DNA of 64,000 bases from Nakamurella lactea DSM 19367 (GCF_000426645.1 NZ_KE384551.1:50084-114083), one strand, 5' to 3'; shown: positions 28,977 through 40,749, counted from the stretch's first letter. Notes: generated by a model from the letters alone, not told the origin. Made by a program: numbers and translations.

Positions 28977-30275
28977 TTGAGCGAACCCTGGATGCATCCG
29001 GATGCCCTGCACCTGCCGGTGCCGGCCGGCGAATCCCCGGTCGTCTATGCCGCCTACCTGCGGGAAGCGCGCTACCACTCGACTCCGTTGGCCCGGTTCC
29101 TGTTGCTGATCGCCGCCGGCGGTCTCGGCATCCTGCTCTGGGTGCTGCTGGCCGCCGAGGGAGTCCTGCCGGCCGACGAGCTCTGGTCGAACATCGCGCT
29201 GGCCGGCTGGCTGGCGGCGGTGGGCGGTGGCTACTACGCCCTCACCCGGCCCGGACCTGAGGTCGGCATCGCGATGAGCGAACAGGCCGTGCGGTTCGGG
29301 CGCTGGCCGGACGACGTGCACGAGATCCACCTGGCCGACCTCGAATCGGCGAGCATCTCCGAACGGCCGTGGCGCGGCGAACCGCTGGCGCCGGCCTTGC
29401 GGGCCTACCCGATCCGGGGCTTCCGCTGGCTGACGCTGGTCCGCAAGGACGGCGTCACTTTCCATGTGGCCATCGACTCGGGCAACCGCTACGCCGACCG
29501 GATTGCCGAGGCACTGATCCGCAAACGCCCGCCCGTTCCGCCACGGCCGGCCGCCGGGAAGTCGCGCGTCGAAGGCAGTGGGCAACAACCGAAGCCGCAG
29601 CCGAAGGCCGGTCCGTCGGCGTCCGCATCCACCCGGGCGACCCGTCCGACCGGGCCTCCGAGCACGCCGCCGGCGGCTCCGCCGGCACCGTCCGAGAGGC
29701 TGTTGTGGGAGGCCGCCGGCCGCCGGCACGACGAGATTCTCGGCGCCTATCTGCCGTACGAGATCGACCCGCACCTGCTGATGCGTTTCCCGGCCATCAC
29801 CGACGTGACCGTCCCCGCGACCGCAGACTTCCTGGAGGCGTTGGGCGAGGCGAACGTGTTGCGGACCGACACCTTTCCGTCCGACGAGGGTCTGTCGGGG
29901 CAGTACCGCGAGCGGGTGCGGTTGCTGGGCGCCGCCTGGTCCCGGGCTGAACGGCATGCGAAGAAGGTCGGCGTCACCCTGCTCGACCCGGCGCAGCAGC
30001 GGAAGTTGAGCCAGGCATCGAAGCTGTTGCGGCACGCCGAGGGTTCGACCACCGCCGCCGAGCAGGCGATCTATCTGCGTCAGGTCAGCGCGATCCTCGC
30101 GGAGCTCACCGAGCAGGGCGCGATCACCGCTCCACCCCAGGTCACCGCCGCCATCGCCAACCAGACCAGGCTGGCCATCGAGCGGGCCGAGCAGGCCGGG
30201 CCCGGCGGTCCGGTGGGCGGTCGTCATTCCAGCGACAGGCAGGACGAATCCGATGGCCTGGGAACGCGAAACTGA
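28977..30275 (+). CDS. Membrane protein with PH-like domain and helical C-terminus
   Basis: About 432 residues. Two hydrophobic helices (FLLLIAAGGLGILLWVLL and IALAGWLAAVGGGYYAL) are followed by a small beta-rich segment, AVRFGRWPDDVHEIHLADLE to TFHVAID, that resembles the bacterial PH-like fold. A proline/alanine linker and a ~200-residue charged helical domain follow. GGGGAGG at 28961-28968 points to the TTG at 28977 as start; GTG at 28968 would overlap it. The gene overlaps the nitroreductase by 23 bases, suggesting a three-gene unit ending at 32078. No function is assigned. Confidence 0.6.
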   Translation: MSEPWMHPDALHLPVPAGESPVVYAAYLREARYHSTPLARFLLLIAAGGLGILLWVLLAAEGVLPADELWSNIALAGWLAAVGGGYYALTRPGPEVGIAMSEQAVRFGRWPDDVHEIHLADLESASISERPWRGEPLAPALRAYPIRGFRWLTLVRKDGVTFHVAIDSGNRYADRIAEALIRKRPPVPPRPAAGKSRVEGSGQQPKPQPKAGPSASASTRATRPTGPPSTPPAAPPAPSERLLWEAAGRRHDEILGAYLPYEIDPHLLMRFPAITDVTVPATADFLEALGEANVLRTDTFPSDEGLSGQYRERVRLLGAAWSRAERHAKKVGVTLLDPAQQRKLSQASKLLRHAEGSTTAAEQAIYLRQVSAILAELTEQGAITAPPQVTAAIANQTRLAIERAEQAGPGGPVGGRHSSDRQDESDGLGTRN

Positions 30276-30924
30276 CGACGGTGCAACGGATCCGGCGACG
30301 GGCCTGACGCCGCTGTTGGATCGCCGCTGGAGTTCGCGGGTATTCGACCCGGCGCACGAACTCACCGATGGCGACCTGACCGCGCTGCTGCACGCCGCGC
30401 GCTGGGCCCCGTCTGCCGGAAACAGCCAGCCGTGGGCATTCCTGGTCGGGCGTCGCGATGACCCGACCCATCGGGCCTTCGTCGAGCTACTGTCGCGGGG
30501 CAACGCGTTCTGGGCCCCGCGGGCGAGCGCCCTGCTGATCACCCTGCACCGCACTGCCTCCGAGCCCGGCAGCGAGTTCTTGTACTCCGAGTATGCGCAG
30601 TACGACCTCGGTCAGGCGGCCGCCCACCTGACGGTGCAGGCCCAGTCGATGGGGCTGGCCGTGCACCAGTTCGCCGGGTTCGACCACGACCGGGTGGCGA
30701 CCGTGTTCGGCGTCCCGGATCATTGGCGGGTGACCACCGCCATCGCGGTCGGCCGACCGGCTCCGGTTGAGTCGATCGAAGGCCTTGAGCCATCGCTGGC
30801 CATCCGGGAACGCCAGGTTCGACGACGTAACCCGCTGTCGGACTTCGTGTTCGACGGTAGGTTCGGCCAGTCGGCGGCCTGGACGGTTCGTCACGAGCTG
30901 CCGGGCGACGGCACCACGGGATGA
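30253..30924 (+). CDS. Nitroreductase-family flavoprotein
   Basis: 223 residues. The nitroreductase pattern is clear: LLDRRWSSRVFDPAHEL at the N-terminus (FMN phosphate contacts), ALLHAARWAPSAGNSQPW in the first helix pair, and DLGQAAAHLTVQAQSMGLAV in the central helix. Such enzymes use FMN and NAD(P)H on nitro compounds, quinones, flavins or related substrates; the substrate here is unknown. The last codons overlap the next gene by four bases (ATGA), so it is probably translated together with the DUF3626 protein. Confidence 0.88.
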   Translation: MAWERETDDGATDPATGLTPLLDRRWSSRVFDPAHELTDGDLTALLHAARWAPSAGNSQPWAFLVGRRDDPTHRAFVELLSRGNAFWAPRASALLITLHRTASEPGSEFLYSEYAQYDLGQAAAHLTVQAQSMGLAVHQFAGFDHDRVATVFGVPDHWRVTTAIAVGRPAPVESIEGLEPSLAIRERQVRRRNPLSDFVFDGRFGQSAAWTVRHELPGDGTTG

Positions 30925-32078
30925 GCGCCGAACCGTCACCACCGGCGGTGAATCATGTCCGGGCACGGGCAGCAGCACGATCGGGCCGGGACCGGGATCG
31001 AATCGCCGCGGCGCTGACGGGTGCCGTCCTCCCGGAGGCCGGCCTGTCGACAGAGTCGTTGGCCGATCGGCTCTTCCAGCATCCCATCACGATCAATTTC
31101 CACCCGGACCGTGTGGTCCGAACCGGGGCGACAGCCGGTCTCACCGTTGCCGAATCGCTGCTGCGCACCGGCGGCTACCTCACTCAGTATCAGACCGGCA
31201 TCAGCGCCGGTGGCCTCACCGCACACCGCGGCGGCGACCGTCATCGTTGGGAGGTCACCCTTTTCGGCGACGACTACGCCGCGATCACCGGGTCAGCACC
31301 CGTGCACCGGCCCCGTTACGGCGGACTGAACATCGCCGAATACCCGGACGGCAGCTGTCCCCGATTCGGTTCCTGCGTGCTGGTGCTGCGTCCCCACACG
31401 GTGCGGCGCAGCACCTTCAGCGTCGGCGACTCGAGTAGTACGCCGACCGATATCGGAACGTCCGATGCTGGGCTCGGGGTGCTGGCCGGCCTGCTCGAGA
31501 CGGCACATCGGAGCGGCCGGGTGCTGAATCTGCCCCGCGGCAACGTCGCGGAGCTGATCGCCGCGATCCGGGCGGGCGAGCCGCCAACGGCCGGCGACTC
31601 CGGCCGGCACCGGACCGACGGCCCTGAGCCGACCCCGGTGCGAGCGTTGGGTCGAGCGCTGGACGATTACGTCGAGGCGCAGGTCCACGGGCCGATCGAT
31701 CTGGCCGCCGACGTCGCCGCCCTGGTCGTCGACCCGTCGTTCGACCACACCAGAGACGGCACAGCGCTGGAGCAGGTTGCCGACCGCTTCCAATTCCCGC
31801 TGCTCCGACATCCTGGATATGGCCTTCCGGCCGGACGGGTCGGTCCAGAATTTCGCGGCCCAGCCATCCCCGGTCTCGCCCGGCGGGTCCAACGCGAATT
31901 CGCCGACGGCGGACCGTTGACGGCGGCGGCTGTAGGAAGGGCGGCCGTCGATCTGGTCCACAATCCCCACCGATGGACCGATCACGACCCGGCGACCACC
32001 GCCCAACACCTCAAACAGTTGTGGCACACGCTGGTGGCCTTCGGAGATCCGATCGGGCCGGTCAAGAGTTTCAACTGA
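30921..32078 (+). CDS. DUF3626 domain protein
   Basis: 385 residues. It has the DUF3626 pattern: an N-terminal helical part, then ITINFHPDRV, YLTQYQTGISAGGLTAHRGG, RWEVTLFGDDYA, RPRYGGLNIAEY and PRFGSCVLVLRPH. The strong conservation of Arg, Tyr-Gly and His residues suggests an enzyme, but no reaction is known to me. There is no signal peptide or membrane helix. It is tightly coupled to the nitroreductase upstream (ATGA) and is convergent with the DUF222-HNH gene, 52 bases away. Confidence 0.75.
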   Translation: MSAEPSPPAVNHVRARAAARSGRDRDRIAAALTGAVLPEAGLSTESLADRLFQHPITINFHPDRVVRTGATAGLTVAESLLRTGGYLTQYQTGISAGGLTAHRGGDRHRWEVTLFGDDYAAITGSAPVHRPRYGGLNIAEYPDGSCPRFGSCVLVLRPHTVRRSTFSVGDSSSTPTDIGTSDAGLGVLAGLLETAHRSGRVLNLPRGNVAELIAAIRAGEPPTAGDSGRHRTDGPEPTPVRALGRALDDYVEAQVHGPIDLAADVAALVVDPSFDHTRDGTALEQVADRFQFPLLRHPGYGLPAGRVGPEFRGPAIPGLARRVQREFADGGPLTAAAVGRAAVDLVHNPHRWTDHDPATTAQHLKQLWHTLVAFGDPIGPVKSFN

Positions 32079-32130
32079 CTGCCTCCGGCGAGCCGGTGCC
32101 GGGCTGACGCACGGCTGCAGGTGACCGAGA

Positions 32131-33447
32131 TCAGCTCGGGTACCCGGCAGGCGTGAGCACCATCGGTTGCCGTCCGGTCCCTCGGGCGAGTTGTTGTTGG
32201 TAGGAGCCGGGTCTTCGGTCCCAGATGACGTGGCCGTCGACGACGGTGCCGGCGAGTTGGTCGCGGTGCACGATTGTATGGTGTGGTCCGCAGAGGCTGG
32301 CGCCGTTGTCGATGTCCGTGAGCCCGCCGTCGGCCCAGTGTCGTAGATGGTGGGCGTCGGTCCAGTGGACCGGCGCGTCGCAGCCGTCAAAGGTGCATTT
32401 TTTGTCCCTGGCCCACAGGGCGCGGATCTGCCAAGGTGTGAACAGTCGTTGTGCTCGGCCCTGGTCGAGGACTTCACCGCCGCCGCCCAGGACCTGCGGG
32501 ATGATCTTCGCATCGCAGGCCAGCTTGCGGACGGTGTGGGGGGCCAGCAATGTCCCGGTAGCCAGCGACCCGAATACTTCACCGCCGCCCAACGCGGCGG
32601 CCAGGTCGTCGAAGGACATGGTGACGTGCAGGGTCGCTTTCGGCTGCGCCGGGACCCCGTCGGCCGCGGCCGCGGAGCGGCGGCACACCTCGATCAAGGC
32701 CTCGCCGCGGCGCCGCCCGACCGGCCGGGTGTCTGGTTGCCCGTCGGGTTGCGGTGTCGGGGCCGACAGCGGGCCGATCGCCGCTTCCAGGTTGGCTCTG
32801 CCTTCCGGGTCCACCGTCAGGTCGTAGTGGTACAGCCCGGAGGTGCCCCGCCGGCCGGTGGACAGTTCGACGGAGCGGTGCAGGCGGTCTTGTTGGTCTT
32901 GGAAGACGCCGGGTTTGCCGTACCGCTCGATCAGTAGGTCGTGCATCTGCCGGACCGTCGACGCGCCGTGTTCCTCGCCGGCCTTGATCATCAGGTCCAG
33001 GATCACCGGGTGCGCCTCGTCGGTCAGGGCCGGGCCGATCTTGTCGAACTCGGCTGCGACGGTGACCGCGACCTGCGGCGCAATATCGGTCGAGCGGATC
33101 GAATCGGCCAACGGCGCCATGTCCGGGCGGGCGAGGATCCCTGCGGCCTTCGCGATCGCGGACGCGACACCGGGCTGCGCGAACCAGTCACAATCGGCGA
33201 CCCACGCCGTCGTAGATTTCGCCTGCGAAGCCTCGACCTCGCCGCGCTGCTCGGCCTCGGCGGTCGCGATCACCATCCCGGCTTCCACCAACGCACACAG
33301 CTGACCGAAGCTGCCGACCACCTCGCCGAGTTGCCCGTTAGGCACCTGATGGATCACCTCCGACAGATCCTTCAGCGCAGCGGTAGCGGCATCCACGAGC
33401 GCCAACCGCTCACCCGCCGGCATCACCGCCACGCCACCGCTCGTCAT
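32131..33447 (-). CDS. DUF222 / HNH endonuclease-domain protein (13E12-like)
   Basis: About 438 residues from the ATG at 33447. The first ~300 residues are the helical DUF222 domain (for example LVEAGMVIATAEAEQRGEVE and ARPDMAPLADSIRS). The C-terminus is an HNH nuclease: CTFDGCDAPVHWTDAHHL, HWADGGLTDIDNG, LCGPHHTIVH, with two Cys for zinc and His for metal. The family is repeated many times in actinobacterial genomes and often marks variable regions; its biological role is unsettled. A longer frame upstream lacks conserved residues. The gene lies in the accessory block between pepQ and aroQ. Confidence 0.85.
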   Translation of the reverse strand: MTSGGVAVMPAGERLALVDAATAALKDLSEVIHQVPNGQLGEVVGSFGQLCALVEAGMVIATAEAEQRGEVEASQAKSTTAWVADCDWFAQPGVASAIAKAAGILARPDMAPLADSIRSTDIAPQVAVTVAAEFDKIGPALTDEAHPVILDLMIKAGEEHGASTVRQMHDLLIERYGKPGVFQDQQDRLHRSVELSTGRRGTSGLYHYDLTVDPEGRANLEAAIGPLSAPTPQPDGQPDTRPVGRRRGEALIEVCRRSAAAADGVPAQPKATLHVTMSFDDLAAALGGGEVFGSLATGTLLAPHTVRKLACDAKIIPQVLGGGGEVLDQGRAQRLFTPWQIRALWARDKKCTFDGCDAPVHWTDAHHLRHWADGGLTDIDNGASLCGPHHTIVHRDQLAGTVVDGHVIWDRRPGSYQQQLARGTGRQPMVLTPAGYPS

Positions 33448-34048
33448 AGGAACAATTGTACGAAACAGCACCGACAGCCGGGCCCGTTCGAATCCGCCCG
33501 CCCCAGCCGCCACCCCCTGTCCACGACACGAACGATCGCAGAATCCGCCGCATCGACCATGAGTTGTCCACAACGAGCTGGTCGGCGCGGGCGATCGGCA
33601 CTATTGGGGAAGATTCAGCCGCGTACTCGCGGCGTATCCGCACCCGGAAACGACGGTTCGGCGCAACAGTTCGAGCGGCACGGCAGCTCGTCCGCTCGGG
33701 ATCCGGACCGCAGTGACGGCTGGTACTCAGGGTCGGCCCCGACGTCGTCGAGTGCATGGCCGGCGACGATCTCGTTCGACCGCGCAACCTGCGCTTCGAA
33801 CTCGCCGGCAGCCGTGCCAGCGGAACACCGTCCGCCGCCCTCATGTCGGCGTCTTCCGGTTCCTTCTGGAACTGCGGATTGTTCGCGGACGACTCGCCCA
33901 AGAAGACCACGTTGAACCAGCAGTGTTCGGTCCGGACGGCAGACCGATCAGATACCCCCGGCGCGCCGGTAGTCCAAAACGCCGAACCGGCAGGGCCAAC
34001 CAGGGATGCCGCCCGTGCGCAGTGCACTCCCGCGATCGGCGCGGGCTG
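33448..34048. other. 600-base stretch without a convincing gene
   Basis: Between the DUF222-HNH start and the aroQ stop. Open frames exist on both strands (for example 33756-34088 plus), but none has a recognisable domain, ribosome binding site or clear coding pattern. It contains the HNH promoter (GTACAATTGTTCC just before its ATG). It may be decayed remains of a gene that once joined the accessory block to aroQ; this is inference. Confidence 0.4.
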
Positions 34049-36328
<2,280 letters not shown>

Positions 36329-36329
<1 letters not shown>

Positions 36330-37615
36330 TACTCGTCTCCGGCGGCCGGATGCCCGGCCACCACCGGCGCCGCAGCATCGGCAGCGGTATCGGCACCGGG
36401 GTTCGCGACCGCCCCGGCGATCGCGTCCAGGTATCCGGCGACATTGCGCCGGATCTCGGAAACACTGTCGCCGCCGAACTTCTCGCTCACCGCGTCGGCC
36501 ACCACCAGGGCCACCATCGCCTCGGCCACCACGCCGGCCGCCGGGACGGCACAGACATCGCTGCGCTGATGGATCGCCGTCGCGGCATCGCCGCTGCGGA
36601 CGTCGACGGTAGCCAGCGCCCGCGGCACGGTGGAGATCGGCTTCATCGCCGCCCGCACCCGGAGCACCTCGCCGTTCGTCATCCCGCCCTCGATCCCGCC
36701 GGCTCGGTTCGAGCGGCGGGATACCCGCTGTCCCGCAGTGCCTTCCACCGCCGCCGCGTCGATCTCGTCGTGCGCGACCGAGCCGCGGCGGCGGGCCGTG
36801 CGGAAACCGTCACCGATTTCGACCGCCTTGATCGCCTGGATGCCCATCAGTGCCGCGGCCAGCCGGCCGTCCAGCTTGCGATCGGCGTGCACGAACGATC
36901 CCAGCCCCGCGGGCAGTCCGTAGACCAGCACCTCGACCACCCCGCCGAGGGTGTCCCCGTCGGCCTTGGCGGCCTCGATCTCGGCGACCATCGCGGCCGT
37001 CGAATCGGGGTGCAGGGCGCGCACCGGCGACGCGTCGATCGCATCTCGGTCGTCAGGGGTCGGCAGCGAACCGTCGGCGTCGACCGCGTCCGCTTCGCCG
37101 ATCGACACCACGTGCGAGACCACCTCCGCGCCGAGCACCTCGCGCAGCAGGTGCTGGGCCAGGGTGCCCAGCGCCACCCGGGAGGCGGTCTCCCGCGCCG
37201 AGGCCCGCTCCAACACCGGACGCGCCTCGTCGAAACCGTACTTCTGCATGCCGGCCAGGTCGGCATGACCGGGCCGCGGCCGGGTCAGCGGTGCGTTGCG
37301 GGCCAGTCCGGCCAGCACCTCGGGATCGACCGGATCGGAGGACATCACCTGTTCCCACTTGGGCCACTCGGTGTTGCCGATCTGGATCGCCACCGGCCCG
37401 CCGAGGGTGCGCCCGTGCCGGACCCCGCCGAGAATCGTCACCGCGTCCTGCTCGAACTTCATCCGGGCGCCGCGACCGTAGCCGAGCCGCCGGCGGGCGA
37501 GTTGTTCGGCGATATCGCCGCTGGTCACCGGGATGCCGGCGGGCAATCCTTCGATGACGGCGGTCAGGGCTTGGCCGTGTGACTCCCCGGCAGTGATCCA
37601 ACGCAGCACGAGCAC
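36329..37615 (-). CDS. aroC: Chorismate synthase
   Basis: 428 residues. It makes chorismate from EPSP with reduced FMN. Marks: [68 protein letters not shown] and [10 protein letters not shown]. About 30 extra Ala-rich residues at the C-terminus are common in actinobacteria. GTG at 37615 or, two codons later, GTG at 37609. It leads the aro operon; its upstream gap holds a palindromic element and a G-rich run. Confidence 0.96.
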
Positions 37616-37673
37616 CAGTCTCCCATGCGCGACTGCTCGCTCAAGCGGCGGCCGCGGCCGGCCCCGACGCTGT

Positions 37674-37741
37674 TGATCATGGCGCTCAGCCCGCGAAACG
37701 CCGGTTGAGCGTCCGGTTTGCCGGGCAGGGAACCATGATCA
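37674..37741. repeat. Nested inverted repeat, REP-like element
   Basis: Outer arms TGATCATGG and CCATGATCA (nine-base perfect) enclose inner arms CGCTCA and TGAGCG, with GC-rich loops. It lies in the 225-base gap between the LOG-family gene's 3' end and the aroC start. No transposase is near, so it resembles a short palindromic repeat element or terminator rather than an insertion sequence. Confidence 0.7.
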
Positions 37742-37749
37742 TCGCCCGC

Positions 37750-37807
37750 GGGGGGTGCCCGGGGGGGGTGCGCAAGGTGGGTGGGCCCGGGGTGCCGGGG
37801 TGCCGGG
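37750..37807 (+). other. G-run cluster, possible G-quadruplex
   Basis: Seven runs of three to eight G on the plus strand within 58 bases (runs of 6, 8, 3, 3, 4, 4, 3). It is the template strand for the surrounding minus genes and sits 34 bases after the LOG-family stop. It could slow polymerase or fold as a quadruplex. Confidence 0.75.
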
Positions 37808-37840
37808 ACGCCAGCCAGCGCTGGGGCGGATGGCCCCAGG

Positions 37841-38701
37841 TCAGTGGGCCTCTTCCCAGGCCTTGTAGCTCTCGTGCACCACGCTCAGCACGTCGTCGAC
37901 GTCGTCGGTGACGTGCAGCAGGGCCAGGTCCTTCTCCCCCACCGTGCCGGCGCCGAGCATGGTGGTGCGGATCCAGTCCACCAGCCCGCCCCAGAACTCG
38001 GAGCCGAAGAGGATCACCGGGAACTTGGTGACCTTCTTGGTCTGCACCAGCGTCAGCGCCTCGAACAGTTCGTCCATGGTGCCGAAGCCACCGGGCAGAC
38101 AGACGAACGCCTGCGAGTACTTGACGAACATCGTCTTGCGGGCGAAGAAATAGCGGAAGTTCACCCCGATGTCGCACCACTCGTTGATGCCCTGCTCGAA
38201 GGGCAGCTCGATCCCCAGCCCGACGGACAGGCCGTCGACATCCTTGGCGCCGCGGTTGGCGGCCTCCATGATCCCCGGCCCGCCGCCGGTGATCACCGCG
38301 AAGTTCTCCTTCGCCAGTGCGGCGCCGATCTCCCTGGCCTTGCCGTAATACGGGTTGTCCGGCTTGGCCCTTGCCGAACCGAACAGGGTGACGGCCCGCG
38401 GCAGTTCGGCCAGCGCCCCGAAGCCCTCGACGAACTCGGCCTGGATCCGCAGCACCCGCCACGGATCGGTGTGGATGAAGTCCTGCGGCCCCCGCGAGTC
38501 CAACAACCGCTGGTCGGTGGTGGTGTCCTCGACGCTGCGGGCGCCACGCAACATCACCGGACCGCGGATCTTCTCGCCCCTGGGGTGATCGTCGGTATTG
38601 CGTTGCCGGGTCGGTGCGTACTCGGACCCGTTGTCGGCCTCTGCTGCGCCGTCGGGGCTGGTCGCCGGTTGTTCGGTCGTGTCTGGTTCCACGCTCGCCA
38701 C
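37841..38701 (-). CDS. LOG-family (TIGR00730) Rossmann-fold protein
   Basis: 286 residues. The conserved core has VTLFGSARAKPDN, VITGGGPGIMEAANRGA and PGGFGTMDELFEALT, the LOG signature. The plant member releases free-base cytokinins from nucleoside monophosphates; bacterial relatives are phosphoribohydrolases or annotated lysine decarboxylases in error. An extra ~60-residue polar N-terminus is present. GTG start at 38701, eight bases after the dapE stop; co-transcription is likely, as in mycobacteria. Confidence 0.87.
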   Translation of the reverse strand: MASVEPDTTEQPATSPDGAAEADNGSEYAPTRQRNTDDHPRGEKIRGPVMLRGARSVEDTTTDQRLLDSRGPQDFIHTDPWRVLRIQAEFVEGFGALAELPRAVTLFGSARAKPDNPYYGKAREIGAALAKENFAVITGGGPGIMEAANRGAKDVDGLSVGLGIELPFEQGINEWCDIGVNFRYFFARKTMFVKYSQAFVCLPGGFGTMDELFEALTLVQTKKVTKFPVILFGSEFWGGLVDWIRTTMLGAGTVGEKDLALLHVTDDVDDVLSVVHESYKAWEEAH

Positions 38702-38709
38702 GATAGGCG

Positions 38710-39765
38710 TCAGACCAGATAGCCGCGCAGCGCCTCGGTCATCTGCCCGATCTGCTCCCTGGAAACGTGTTCGTCGCGGGTGTGCGCCAGCAACGGGTCG
38801 CCGGGCCCGTAGTTGACCGCCGGGATTCCCAGCGCCGCGAACCGGGCCACATCGGTCCAGCCGAGCTTGCCCTGCACCCGACCGCCGGTGGCAGCCAGGA
38901 AGTCGGCGGCCGCGGGTTGCGACAGACCCGGCAGCGCGCCGGCGGCGTTGTCCAAGATGACGATCTCGAATCCGTTGAAGTGATCCGCGACCGCACCGGC
39001 CGCATCAGCTGCGGACCGGTCGGGGGCATAGCGGAAATTGACCCGCACCGTGCACTCGTCCGGAATGATGTTGCCGGCCACGCCGCCGCGGATGTCCACC
39101 GCGTTCAGGCCCTCGCGGAAGGTGCAGCCGTCGAGCTCGACGGTCCGGATGTCGAACTCGGCGATCCGCTGCAGTACGGCTTGCGCGTCGTGGATCGCGT
39201 TGTGCCCCATCCACGATCGCGCCGAGTGCGCGCGCTTGCCGCGGGTGGTCACCTCGAACGCCAAGGTGCCCTGGCAGCCGGCCTCGACCAGGGCGTTGGT
39301 CGGTTCGCCGAGCAACGCCAGGTCGGCGACCAGCCAGCCCGGCAGGTCCCGTTCGATCCGGGTCAGGCCGTTCCGCTCGTGCTCAACCTCCTCGCAGTCG
39401 TAGAAGACGAAAGTCAGGTCCCTGGAAGGGTTCTCCAGCGTTGCCGCCAGGTGCAGCAGCATCGCGTCACCGGATTTCATGTCGGTCGTGCCGCAGCCGT
39501 GCAGCACGTCGCCCGCGGTGCGGGACGGCACGTTGTCGGCGATCGGCACGGTATCGATGTGCCCGGCCAGCAGCACCCTGGTCGGCCGGCCGAGGTTCGT
39601 CCTGGCCAGCACCGAATTGCCGGAGCGGACGATCTCGAACCGATCCAGCGCGCCGAGCGCGGCGAAGATCTCGTCGGCGATCCGTTGCTCGTCACCGGAG
39701 ACCGAGGGGATGTCGACCAGCGCGGCGGTCAGGTCTGCGGGATCGGCGTACAGGTCCAGGGCCAT
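38710..39765 (-). CDS. dapE: Succinyl-diaminopimelate desuccinylase
   Basis: 351 residues, M20 metallopeptidase fold. It removes succinate from N-succinyl-LL-diaminopimelate in the lysine/DAP pathway. Zinc and catalytic sites: [12 protein letters not shown] (His, Asp), [15 protein letters not shown] (Asp), [14 protein letters not shown] (Glu pair) and [13 protein letters not shown] (Glu). The dimerisation domain is present ([15 protein letters not shown]). It is divergent from the next gene. The stop lies in a single-copy GTCTGACG context. Confidence 0.94.
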   Translation of the reverse strand: MALDLYADPADLTAALVDIPSVSGDEQRIADEIFAALGALDRFEIVRSGNSVLARTNLGRPTRVLLAGHIDTVPIADNVPSRTAGDVLHGCGTTDMKSGDAMLLHLAATLENPSRDLTFVFYDCEEVEHERNGLTRIERDLPGWLVADLALLGEPTNALVEAGCQGTLAFEVTTRGKRAHSARSWMGHNAIHDAQAVLQRIAEFDIRTVELDGCTFREGLNAVDIRGGVAGNIIPDECTVRVNFRYAPDRSAADAAGAVADHFNGFEIVILDNAAGALPGLSQPAAADFLAATGGRVQGKLGWTDVARFAALGIPAVNYGPGDPLLAHTRDEHVSREQIGQMTEALRGYLV

Positions 39766-39855
39766 CAGTGCACGCTAGTGCACGGCCCGGGTCACACGGT
39801 CCGGCCGGTCGGTGACGAACCTGGACGCCGCCGCCGCATCTGTACCGTCGTCGAT

Positions 39856-40749
39856 GTGCCTCGCCGACCGCTGATCATCGCCCTCGCCGCCGTCGGAGTG
39901 ATCGTCATCGGCACGGTGGTGTTCTTCGTGGTCCGCAGCAACAAGGTGGCCGGCCCCGAGTGCCACGTGCGCGGCCACAGCGGCGCCGCCGACCTGGATC
40001 TGGATGCCGTGCAGTTGCAGCACGCCTCCACCATCAACGCGGTCGGGCTCTCCCGCGGCCTGCCGCAGCGCGCGATGGTGATCGCGTTGGCCACCGCGTT
40101 CCAGGAGTCGTCGATGCGCAACCTGCCGAACGGCGACCGCGACTCGCTCGGCCTGTTCCAGCAGCGGCCGAGCCAGGGCTGGGGAACGAAGGCACAGATC
40201 ATCGACCCGGTGTACGCCGCCGGGAAGTTCTACGACGCGCTGGTCGAGGTGCCGAACTGGCAGACCGTCCCGCTCACGGAGGCGGCCCAGGCCGTCCAGT
40301 ACTCCGGCTTCCCCGACGCCTACGCGAAGTGGGAGGGCCAGGCGAAGACGCTCGCCGTCGCACTCGGCGGGACGGTGCCGCCGGACCTGAGTTGCCGGGC
40401 CGGCGCGGGTCCGTCAACGGCGGCGCCGCCGTCCCGGGACCCGTTGTCGGGCGCTGCCGATGCCTCTGACCCGTTGACCGCCGTGCTGGCCGCGGCGAAC
40501 GCCGAGCTCGGTGGGCTGACGGTCCGGGAGATCTCCGACAACGGCGCCACCGCCGTACTCGGCGCGGCCCTGCCGGACCGATCGGCCGAGGCCGCCGGCC
40601 GGGCGCTGGCCGCCTGGGCGGTCGCGCACGCGACCAGCTTCAGCGTCACCGCCGTCGAGGTGGACGGCCGGCGCTACGCCGGGAACGCCTGGCACGATGA
40701 CGCGGCCACCGCCCGGCCGGCCGGACAGGTCGCGATCGCCGTCGGTTGA
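39856..40749 (+). CDS. Secreted or membrane-anchored lysozyme-like protein
   Basis: 297 residues from GTG at 39856. One N-terminal membrane helix (LIIALAAVGVIVIGTVVFFV) is followed by an extracellular domain. Its core MVIALATAFQESSMRNLPNG and DSLGLFQQRPSQGWGT is characteristic of a group in actinobacteria often mislabelled as heavy metal transporter. The Glu in FQES and the LGLFQQRP segment resemble lysozyme-like transglycosylases, so wall remodelling is a reasonable guess. A C-terminal ~100-residue domain is unassigned. It is divergent from dapE and precedes dapD by 49 bases. Confidence 0.75.
   Translation: MPRRPLIIALAAVGVIVIGTVVFFVVRSNKVAGPECHVRGHSGAADLDLDAVQLQHASTINAVGLSRGLPQRAMVIALATAFQESSMRNLPNGDRDSLGLFQQRPSQGWGTKAQIIDPVYAAGKFYDALVEVPNWQTVPLTEAAQAVQYSGFPDAYAKWEGQAKTLAVALGGTVPPDLSCRAGAGPSTAAPPSRDPLSGAADASDPLTAVLAAANAELGGLTVREISDNGATAVLGAALPDRSAEAAGRALAAWAVAHATSFSVTAVEVDGRRYAGNAWHDDAATARPAGQVAIAVG

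Noticed and set aside
32131..33447. Restriction-modification or other defence role for the HNH protein
   Set aside because: It is a DUF222-HNH family member without methylase or specificity partner; the family is widespread in actinobacteria outside defence islands.
37674..37741. Insertion-sequence end or attachment site
   Set aside because: No transposase or integrase, no target duplication and no tRNA in the window.
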